From assembly GCA_964540135.1 (NCBI GenBank), contig CAZILK010000030.1, forward strand, positions 1 through 6,284: 6,284 nucleotides of DNA. Direction: 5' to 3'. Positions 1 through 5,032 of this stretch are shown here, in pieces. The notes beneath the pieces were generated by a model. That model was not told the origin of the DNA. It saw nothing but the letters and a program-made list of their open reading frames with translations, and did no database searches. This stretch comes from CAZCAQ01 sp964540135. GTDB lineage: Bacteria > Patescibacteriota > WWE3 > UBA101185 > UBA10185. Every line of letters begins with the position of its first letter. Position 1 is the first letter of the stretch. The translations under genes were made by a program, and so were the position numbers.

Positions 1-77
1 CCAAGTGTAGCGTTTTCTATTTCCATGAATTGATCGATAGCAACATCCCCGATTGTTAGCAAGTTAATTTTTGACAT
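1..77 (-). CDS. PfkB/ribokinase-family sugar kinase, N-terminal fragment
   Basis: Only the first 25 codons are present; the gene continues beyond the left edge. The protein begins MSKINLLTIGDVAIDQFMEI. The hydrophobic strand followed by a G-D-x-x-x-D pattern (Gly10-Asp11, Asp15) is the usual opening of PfkB/ribokinase-family kinases, where the Asp after the first strand helps bind the sugar or nucleoside. Family members phosphorylate ribose, fructose derivatives, adenosine and similar substrates at the cost of ATP; the substrate cannot be told from this fragment. It starts 24 nt after the stop of the C-terminal transketolase gene on the same strand, so it is probably the next cistron, and a sugar kinase would feed the pentose phosphate reactions of its neighbours. 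No Shine-Dalgarno sequence is visible before the ATG. The family call is fairly safe; the exact function is open. Confidence 0.7.
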   Translation of the reverse strand, partial: MSKINLLTIGDVAIDQFMEIENATL

Positions 78-101
78 AGGCAGTTTGAGAATAGGCTCTC
101 T

Positions 102-1037
102 TTACTTATGATAAAGGTTTTTGGCTTCAAGTTCTATATGTATGTGGCTTAAACCGTGTTTTTCTAAAAGCTGTGCTCTTGTCCCTGATTCACCAAAAAA
201 GTCTTGTACTCCCATTATTTTCATAAGAATCGGTTGTTCGCAGAGTTGTTCGGCAATAGCACTACCAAGTCCTCCAGCAATCTGATGTTCTTCAACTGTT
301 AGAACTTTACGTGTTTTTAAAGCGGAAGCTAGAATTGTTTTCATATCAAGAGGTTTAACAGTGTGGCAATTAATTACTTCTACATGAATTTTGTAATTCT
401 CTTGCAAATTCTTAGCTGCGATTAGCACCTCGTTTAATATAAGGCCATTGGTAATAATTGTTAGATCGTGTCCCTCTGTTAGTACCTGTGCTTTCCCAAT
501 TTCAAACACTGATGTGTCTGGAATAAGTGTAGGGGTTTTACCTTTAAAACTTCTGATATATACAGGACCTTTGTGTTTAGCAGACTCTATAACACTCTCT
601 GACGCTTGCTTTGGGTCTGCTGGGACAATAATTGTTAAGTTTGGAAGTACTCTTGTTAACGCTATATCTTCAAGTGCTTGATGAGATGCACCATCAGGTG
701 CGTTTGAAAAACCAGCATGAGATCCAATTATTTTCACATTAGCTTGAGAGAGGCAGATTGAAACTCTGAGTTGATCCCAATTTCTTCCAGGGCTAAATAC
801 TGCAAAGCTACCGGTAAATGGAATTTTGCCGCTAAGTGCCAGTCCCGCTGCTATACCTGCCATGTTTTGTTCAGCGACACCTGTTTGAAAGAATCTTTCA
901 GGGAATCTATCTTTGAAGAGATTAAAGCCAATTGATTTAGTTAAGTCAGCAGCAAGAGCTACAACATCTATGTTATCAATACCTGCCTGAAGCAGTCCTT
1001 CGCCTATTCCATCTCGTATCTCTTTTTGGGCAGTCAT
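102..1037 (-). CDS. tkt: Transketolase, C-terminal subunit (pyrimidine-binding and C-terminal domains)
   Basis: At 311 residues this is the second half of a split transketolase (EC 2.2.1.1), a cytosolic enzyme that moves two-carbon ketol units between sugar phosphates. It should pair with the N-terminal subunit encoded at 1661-2569. The Pyr domain spans about residues 5-170 and the C-terminal domain about 180-305. Visible family landmarks: Glu56 in GVAEQNMAG (the glutamate that activates thiamine diphosphate), His107 in GSHAG, Asp115 and His119 in PDGASHQ (substrate contacts), and Arg8 and Ser35 at positions expected to bind substrate phosphate. VEEHQIAGGLGSA (248-260) and FGESGTRAQLLEKHGL (281-296) are typical of the C-terminal domain. 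One oddity is that the usual R-x-x-R after the Pyr-domain strand reads R-S-F-K (162-165), so a likely phosphate-binding Arg is Lys. The ATG lies 10 nt after the stop of the preceding gene, without a clear Shine-Dalgarno site. A deoxyxylulose-phosphate synthase is unlikely given the split form and motifs. Confidence 0.95.
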   Translation of the reverse strand: MTAQKEIRDGIGEGLLQAGIDNIDVVALAADLTKSIGFNLFKDRFPERFFQTGVAEQNMAGIAAGLALSGKIPFTGSFAVFSPGRNWDQLRVSICLSQANVKIIGSHAGFSNAPDGASHQALEDIALTRVLPNLTIIVPADPKQASESVIESAKHKGPVYIRSFKGKTPTLIPDTSVFEIGKAQVLTEGHDLTIITNGLILNEVLIAAKNLQENYKIHVEVINCHTVKPLDMKTILASALKTRKVLTVEEHQIAGGLGSAIAEQLCEQPILMKIMGVQDFFGESGTRAQLLEKHGLSHIHIELEAKNLYHK

Positions 1038-1047
1038 AGTTTACTTT

Positions 1048-1668
1048 TTAGTCATTTGTTACTGGAGGTGTTTTTTCACCGTCCTTAGTAGTTTCTTCTG
1101 AGTTTGTTGTTTCATCTTTTTTAGGTTCGATATCACCGCACTCAACAGTTTGTTGTTCACGGTCAAAAGTAATTTCTAAGTCTGTTTTTTTAATCTTAAC
1201 CATATCAATTACAATATTTGATACCTCTTGTGTTTCGCATGTATCACCTGGATTTTTGAGAAGGATCATTGCTTTTAATCGCTCGCCCTCTTTTTCAATA
1301 TAAATTTTATTGATTTTCATCTCCGTACCATCTCTATCTAGAGTTTCAGTGGTGGCAACAAGTACATAATCACGGTCAAAATTAATATTTTCTGTTACTC
1401 TGGTCGATCCTGTTGGATCAATCTTTTTTAACAAATCATCAAGTTCTTTTTGAGATTTCACAACAACCCTCATCTTCTCAAGTTCTTGGAGTGTTGGTAC
1501 TTCTCGTGGGAAGTTAACTAAATGCTGAGCCTTGATTTTATTTGATTTTTGCCATGGAAGATCAAGATCGTCTTTTGTTAGTAAAAAACCTGCTGCAAGA
1601 ATAAGTACTACTATTGCAACAATAGGGAGAAAGTTAGCGCTAGAGTTTGCACTTTTTGATTTAGTCAT
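1048..1668 (-). CDS. Membrane-anchored protein with tentative PrcB-C-like extracytoplasmic domain
   Basis: The product (206 aa from the chosen ATG) has a short polar N-terminus, one hydrophobic segment at about residues 13-30, an outer domain at about 50-177, and a Thr/Glu/Lys-rich low-complexity tail at 178-206. This predicts a single-pass protein with most of its mass outside the membrane. The outer part has the rhythm of the PrcB C-terminal fold: VVVKSQKELDDLLKK, then INFDRDYVLVA, later KNPGDTCETQ, and finally a strand ending LEITFDREQQTVEC. Cys144 and Cys177 could form a disulfide. This similarity is by eye and tentative. An in-frame TTG at 1680 would add four residues but lies directly against GGGCGGA; the ATG at 1668 leaves 12 nt to that weak purine-rich stretch and overlaps the upstream stop as ATGACTAA, so I prefer it. 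The gene is wedged between the two transketolase subunits, in the same transcriptional direction. Its role there is unknown, and no catalytic motif is visible. Confidence 0.75.
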   Translation of the reverse strand: MTKSKSANSSANFLPIVAIVVLILAAGFLLTKDDLDLPWQKSNKIKAQHLVNFPREVPTLQELEKMRVVVKSQKELDDLLKKIDPTGSTRVTENINFDRDYVLVATTETLDRDGTEMKINKIYIEKEGERLKAMILLKNPGDTCETQEVSNIVIDMVKIKKTDLEITFDREQQTVECGDIEPKKDETTNSEETTKDGEKTPPVTND

Positions 1669-2569
1669 AGTCACATACAATCCGCCCGTTAAGCGACCTA
1701 AGCTGCTTTAAAGCTGCCTGGGCCTGAGAAACACTAGGAGGCTTACCGTGCCATTCAAATTTATACTCCATAAAATCAACCCCGTAACCCGGGATGGTAT
1801 GAGCAATTATAGCAGTTGGGCGTTCAAAAATCGCCCTCGACTTATTTAGTGCTCCAATAATTTCTTCAAAATTATGCCCATCTATCTCAATTACATGAAA
1901 ATTAAACGCTTCAAGCTTCTCTCTTAATGGTTCAATCGCCATAGTATCCTCAGTAAACCCATCTATTTGAATATTATTGCGGTCAATAATCCAAGTTAAG
2001 TTGTTAAGTCTCTTATTTCCTAAAAACATGGCAGCTTCCCATGTTTGGCCTTCGTTTAAATCCCCATCGCTTGATAAACAGTAAACTCGGTAAGGACTTT
2101 CGTTTAACTTTGCTGATATTGCCATGCCAATTGCTTGGGATAGTCCCTGTCCTAATGGTCCGCTTGATGTTTCAATCCCTGGTGTCACAAGATTATGTGG
2201 ATGTCCTTGAAGGAGAGAGTTTAATTTACGCAGTTTTGTAAGATGAGACTTTGGAAAATAGCCTTTATAAGCAAGAGCTGCATATAGAATAGGGCAGGTG
2301 TGGCCGGCAGCTAGTACAAATCGATCGCGATTTGGGTCGTGAGGATTTGCAGGGTTTACATTTAATATGTGAAAGTATAAAACAGTAATAATATCAGCAA
2401 GTCCCAAGGGACCTGCGCAGTGTCCAGAACCTGCCTCAACAAGCATGTTAATAACTTCTTTACGAAGGTTATTTGCAATCTTTTCAAGGTCGGCTAGAGA
2501 AGTTGCGTCTTTTTTTAGAGATTCTTGTTTCTTGTCTACAGCTTCTAAAGAGCTTTTCTTGCGGGGCAT
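1661..2569 (-). CDS. tkt: Transketolase, N-terminal subunit (thiamine diphosphate-binding)
   Basis: This 302-residue protein is the first half of a split transketolase, working with the subunit at 102-1037 to form the active site. Residues 1-25 are a Lys-rich extension; the PP domain follows. Compared from memory with yeast transketolase, the key positions are present: His50 (GSGHCAGPLG), His90 (AAGHT), His123 (QGHPH), the SSGPLGQG loop at 135-142, the diphosphate/metal motif at 166-199 with Asp168, Glu173 and Asn198 (SSDGDLNEGQ ... DRNNIQIDG), and His274 (HGKPP). The first Gly of the usual GDG is Ser here, which is minor. It follows the 203-residue ORFan after 33 nt and overlaps the membrane-protein gene by 8 nt. 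No Shine-Dalgarno site precedes the ATG, but a perfect TATAAT ends 7 nt before it, suggesting an internal promoter and a leaderless or near-leaderless transcript. Confidence 0.95.
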   Translation of the reverse strand: MPRKKSSLEAVDKKQESLKKDATSLADLEKIANNLRKEVINMLVEAGSGHCAGPLGLADIITVLYFHILNVNPANPHDPNRDRFVLAAGHTCPILYAALAYKGYFPKSHLTKLRKLNSLLQGHPHNLVTPGIETSSGPLGQGLSQAIGMAISAKLNESPYRVYCLSSDGDLNEGQTWEAAMFLGNKRLNNLTWIIDRNNIQIDGFTEDTMAIEPLREKLEAFNFHVIEIDGHNFEEIIGALNKSRAIFERPTAIIAHTIPGYGVDFMEYKFEWHGKPPSVSQAQAALKQLRSLNGRIVCDYD

Positions 2570-2605
2570 TAAGTTGATTATAGATTAACCGTACTTCTTT
2601 TTCTA
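2570..2605 (-). promoter_or_regulatory. Candidate leaderless promoter before the N-terminal transketolase gene
   Basis: Read on the minus strand, a perfect -10 hexamer TATAAT lies at 2582-2577. Seventeen nucleotides upstream is TAGAAA (2605-2600), a 4/6 match to TTGACA that overlaps the stop codon of the preceding gene. The start point would fall at about 2570-2569, on or next to the A of the ATG, and no Shine-Dalgarno site exists here. It would let the transketolase genes be transcribed separately from the upstream ORFan. AT-rich DNA produces such hexamers by chance, so this is moderate evidence. Confidence 0.5.
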
Positions 2606-3214
2606 TGGTGTGTTGTTCTGGTTAGCGTTTAGTTCCGCTTCTTTTTCTTTTCTCAATCGTGCTGCTCTTTGAAAAGGATTTTCATCCGAGTTTTTACGGA
2701 AAAAATGAATCTCTCTTGCTTCTCTTGCTTTTAAGACCATCTCGTTAGCAGCTATAAGCTTTTCAATGAACTCATCCGCACTTGTTGTTCCTGTATCCCG
2801 TATTGTATCGATGTGCGTCCCAAACATACTAATAGTACAAGGCGCGCTTGAGTCGTAGTTACCTCCACGGCGTTTATGGGCATCAGGTCTAGCATTCATA
2901 ATAGCTTCGTATATTTTTGGTAAATCGTATTCTTTAGCGTTTTTCAAGTTGCCTGGAGTTTTCTCAGCAAGGTACGTGATCTCGCCTCCTGAAATAAATA
3001 TAGCTTTAAGCTGACTTGCAGGATCTGGAATAATCAAATCGTAATACGGTGTGTAATCTCCATAAACAGAGGTTGTGGGGCCCTCACAATTAATTATTTT
3101 AAATGTAGATAGACTATTTCGAACTTCAGCAGCTTGAAGTTCAGAATGAACAGCGTTAGCTGTTGTTACTAATGCTTGTTCGTGTTCAATTTCTCCATCT
3201 ATAAAGGTAGGCAT
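2603..3214 (-). CDS. Hypothetical protein of 203 residues, first gene of the transketolase run
   Basis: I do not recognise this protein. It has no signal peptide or membrane segment and looks cytosolic. Residues about 36-85 alternate hydrophobic strands and turns (FKIINCEGPTTSVYGDY, YYDLIIPDP, LKAIFISGGEITYL), suggesting a small alpha/beta or beta-rich core. Residues about 96-140 hold a helix and a basic HKRRGG turn (113-118). From about 146 to 197 it is dominated by charged helix with many Glu, Lys and Arg, ending in an Asn-rich tail; this part could be helical-hairpin or coiled-coil-like. It is transcribed divergently from the 564-residue gene across a 123-bp region and lies 33 nt upstream of the N-terminal transketolase subunit, so it may share the operon. 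The ATG is the only plausible start near the N-terminus; no Shine-Dalgarno site is seen. Length, frame and tight spacing support it as a real gene. Confidence 0.8.
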   Translation of the reverse strand: MPTFIDGEIEHEQALVTTANAVHSELQAAEVRNSLSTFKIINCEGPTTSVYGDYTPYYDLIIPDPASQLKAIFISGGEITYLAEKTPGNLKNAKEYDLPKIYEAIMNARPDAHKRRGGNYDSSAPCTISMFGTHIDTIRDTGTTSADEFIEKLIAANEMVLKAREAREIHFFRKNSDENPFQRAARLRKEKEAELNANQNNTP

Positions 3215-3231
3215 AACATTTTATTTAGTAA

Positions 3232-3246
3232 ATTAATACTGAGTGC
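3232..3246 (-). repeat. GCACTCAG-type block shared with the regulator upstream region
   Basis: On the minus strand this reads GCACTCAGTATTAAT, which matches 13 of 15 positions with GCACTCAGGATTATT at 6265-6279 on the plus strand. It lies 17 nt before the ATG of the 203-residue gene and next to an imperfect palindrome (TTAGTA-AATTAA-TACTGA, 3225-3242). It may be part of a binding site; this is inferred from recurrence only. Confidence 0.45.
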
Positions 3247-3252
3247 ATTCTA
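3247..3252 (-). promoter_or_regulatory. Candidate -10 element for the 203-residue gene
   Basis: The minus strand reads TAGAAT, a 5/6 match to TATAAT, which would place the start about 26 nt before the ATG at 3214. No good -35 hexamer is found at 16-18 nt. It overlaps the left arm of the inverted repeat at 3249-3312. The assignment is weak; TATTAA at 3238-3233 and TAAAAT at 3223-3218 are competing AT-rich candidates. Confidence 0.25.
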
Positions 3253-3271
3253 ATAACCTATAGGATCTTAT

Positions 3272-3287
3272 GCTTGAACGATCCTGA
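3272..3287 (+). repeat. GCTTGAA-ATCCTGA site, copy 1
   Basis: GCTTGAACGATCCTGA here matches 14 of 16 positions with the reverse complement of 6269-6284 (GCTTGAATAATCCTGA). Both copies point toward the start of a nearby gene: this one ends 50 nt before the ATG at 3338, the other 35 nt before the GTG at 6233. It covers the loop and right inner arm of the inverted repeat and the candidate -35 TTGAAC. Confidence 0.6.
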
Positions 3288-3302
3288 ATGGGTGTTTATA
3301 GG
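3274..3302 (+). promoter_or_regulatory. Candidate promoter for the 564-residue gene
   Basis: TTGAAC (3274-3279) and TATAGG (3297-3302) are separated by exactly 17 nt, each a 4/6 match to the sigma-70-type consensus. Transcription would start near 3309, leaving a leader of about 29 nt that carries the strong ribosome site. Both hexamers sit within the inverted repeat, so a repressor bound there would block polymerase. An alternative -10 is TATTAG at 3306-3311. Confidence 0.4.
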
Positions 3303-3323
3303 TTGTATTAGAGGTGTAAAGAT

Positions 3324-3328
3324 AGGAG
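3324..3328 (+). promoter_or_regulatory. Strong Shine-Dalgarno site
   Basis: AGGAG lies 9 nt before the ATG at 3338, which fixes the start of the 564-residue gene. It is the only clear Shine-Dalgarno sequence in the window; the other six starts have none or only a weak one. Confidence 0.85.
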
Positions 3329-3337
3329 AATTGATAT

Positions 3338-5032
3338 ATGACAGCTGGCAGCAATGAACATGTGATCGGTCTTCCTTATTATTTTTCGGGGGATCCTGTT
3401 TCACTTGAATTGATAGAGGGTTTAATCGGGGTAGACTCGCTGGATGTTATTAACAGTAACTTAAAAGAAGGTGAAACAGCTGTTCTTGGCGGCTCGGCAG
3501 TGCAAGTGGGTATTGAGGTTGGAGGTTATGTTGTTGATAACGAAGGTAGTGTTCCTTTGGACAGGAGTTCTGATACAGACCTGTATGTCACAAGCGGAAT
3601 CTATGAAAGACTACTTGCTAATATCCAGGGAGAAGTAACATCGAAGAAATTCTCAACCGAAGTAGTAATAAATGGTCGAAGGCTAGATATTATTAATGTT
3701 GATGAGATGCAAAAAAACTGGCGGGAGGGAATAGAGTCGCTGCTTGTGGCTCTAGGGGAACCAGATCCTAATATAGAACCTGCTATATCAATTCCAACAT
3801 ACACAGAAGAGTACTCGTTAGAAACCAGGGAGGCTGTACGTCTGTATATGAGAGAGAAGCTACAACATATCATTAAATCTCTAGACCAAGATCCAAGTCC
3901 AGCTAATTTCTTGAGATTTAATGGTCTGACTAGCTCAGAAGCCCTAAGTGTTTCGCTTATTAAAAAGTCTGGGGAACTTAACGCATATGTAAATGATCCA
4001 ACTGACACTCTCAGAGATGCTATTAAAGGTACGAGTAAAAGTAGGCAATATAAGGAGGAGAAGTATATAGGCATTGTAAACCATGAAATCAATTATGATT
4101 CGCTGTCTGGAGTACTCCTTTATGCCTCGCTACTTGAAGGACACTTTGAGGTTCCAGACGGGTTAATGCCTTATAAACTTGGTACAACTATCTCACGACT
4201 TGTACGCGTTGTTTCAGAGCGTAGGACACATCTTGCAGGAATGTATCAACTAGGTGAGTGTACTCCAGAGGATCTTTGGTATAACGCTTTGTTTAGGACT
4301 GGCCAGAGAATTGTTAATAATGACTATCCAATTGTGTGTACAGATGAAGAAACTCAATTAGCGCTTAAAGAAAGTGTACGTTATCAGATGCAAGACGAGT
4401 TTGCACGTGCTATGGCACAGGATCCAGCAATAGCCGCCGTACAAATGTTTATGTCTACACCACTCTCAGGGATGATATCACCTGTCTTGGCAGAAGCATT
4501 TGAAAAATATCATGATTTGGTTTTACCAAATAGTATTGGGCATGCGGAATTTGTGTGGAATAGAAAATATGTAAACAAAGGAGGGGTTAAAGTTGCGATT
4601 GATGACCCTAAGCTTGGGCAGGTTCGAGATTTTGTCAAAAATACTCTTCAAGTAATGCATACTTTCTATCCAAGAAAATTTGTAGGGGTATGGCAACCAG
4701 GACGTGACCAGGTTGGAGGCGGACTCTCGTATGAAAGATGGGATGGACCAAAATCAATGTCTGAGGCTATGGCTATTGTAATTTACTCTATGAGAATCAT
4801 GTTACCTGAAGGTAGAAATTTCTCCGATGTCTCTTCAATAGAAGAAGAAAGAGTCGCAAGAGTATGTAAAGATTGGGTTGTGAAAGGTTCTAAACCTTCG
4901 TCTTTTACAACAACTATTCAGCCTGAATTTGATATGAGTGTAAACGAAGAAGATGTCAAGGCACATATAGAAGAGCTTGAAAGAAAACGAATAGCTTTTA
5001 TGCAAGCAGCAGCTGAAAACCCTCGCCCTTAA
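3338..5032 (+). CDS. Putative nucleotidyltransferase-fold protein with long uncharacterised C-terminal region
   Basis: This 564-residue protein has no signal peptide or membrane segment. Its N-terminal region resembles the nucleotidyltransferase (NTase) fold: AVLGGSAVQVG (48-58) supplies the Gly-Gly turn, DRSSDTDLYV (75-84) gives the D-x-D metal pair at Asp79 and Asp81, and INGRRLDIINVDEM (111-124) gives a strand with a possible third carboxylate, Asp117. The 27 residues between the Gly-Gly turn and Asp79 are longer than usual, consistent with an inserted hairpin. Similar motifs occur in AbiEii-like and DUF6036-like proteins, but this one is much longer. Residues about 160-564 are mostly helical and unrecognised, with charged helices at 165-182 and 536-558 and a Gly/Trp-rich stretch at 448-470 (FVGVWQPGRDQVGGGLSYER). 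A substrate (nucleotide, protein or small molecule) cannot be named. It has its own promoter region with a large inverted repeat, and overlaps the convergent regulator gene by 35 bp. The gene is certain; the NTase call is an inference. Confidence 0.85.
   Translation: MTAGSNEHVIGLPYYFSGDPVSLELIEGLIGVDSLDVINSNLKEGETAVLGGSAVQVGIEVGGYVVDNEGSVPLDRSSDTDLYVTSGIYERLLANIQGEVTSKKFSTEVVINGRRLDIINVDEMQKNWREGIESLLVALGEPDPNIEPAISIPTYTEEYSLETREAVRLYMREKLQHIIKSLDQDPSPANFLRFNGLTSSEALSVSLIKKSGELNAYVNDPTDTLRDAIKGTSKSRQYKEEKYIGIVNHEINYDSLSGVLLYASLLEGHFEVPDGLMPYKLGTTISRLVRVVSERRTHLAGMYQLGECTPEDLWYNALFRTGQRIVNNDYPIVCTDEETQLALKESVRYQMQDEFARAMAQDPAIAAVQMFMSTPLSGMISPVLAEAFEKYHDLVLPNSIGHAEFVWNRKYVNKGGVKVAIDDPKLGQVRDFVKNTLQVMHTFYPRKFVGVWQPGRDQVGGGLSYERWDGPKSMSEAMAIVIYSMRIMLPEGRNFSDVSSIEEERVARVCKDWVVKGSKPSSFTTTIQPEFDMSVNEEDVKAHIEELERKRIAFMQAAAENPRP

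Larger units (their letters stand above)
3249..3312. repeat. Nested inverted repeat in the divergent promoter region
   Basis: The outer arms are TCTAATAACCTATA (3249-3262) and TATAGGTTGTATTAGA (3297-3312). They are perfect complements apart from two extra bases (GT, 3305-3306) in the right arm, giving 14 pairs. Inside them GGATC (3263-3267) pairs with GATCC (3280-3284) around a 12-nt loop, leaving 12 unpaired bases (3285-3296) on the right side only. The right outer arm contains the candidate plus-strand -10 and the inner arms flank the -35, so a protein-bound operator is as plausible as an RNA structure. There is no U-run, so it is not a normal terminator. Confidence 0.8.

Noticed and set aside
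448..681. Plus-strand open frame of 77 codons within the C-terminal transketolase gene, and a similar one at 2041-2241 in the N-terminal subunit gene
   Set aside because: Both are antisense to genes with clear enzyme motifs and show no features of their own.
1669..1680. TTG start at 1680 for the membrane-anchored protein
   Set aside because: It abuts the purine-rich GGGCGGA with no spacing, and the ATG at 1668 gives better spacing and a typical 8-nt overlap with the previous stop. Not excluded absolutely.
3601..4092. Minus-strand open frame of 163 codons inside the NTase-like gene
   Set aside because: It lies entirely antisense to a well-supported gene with a strong ribosome site, has no such site of its own, and its Ser/Leu/Ile-rich translation is typical of an antisense shadow.
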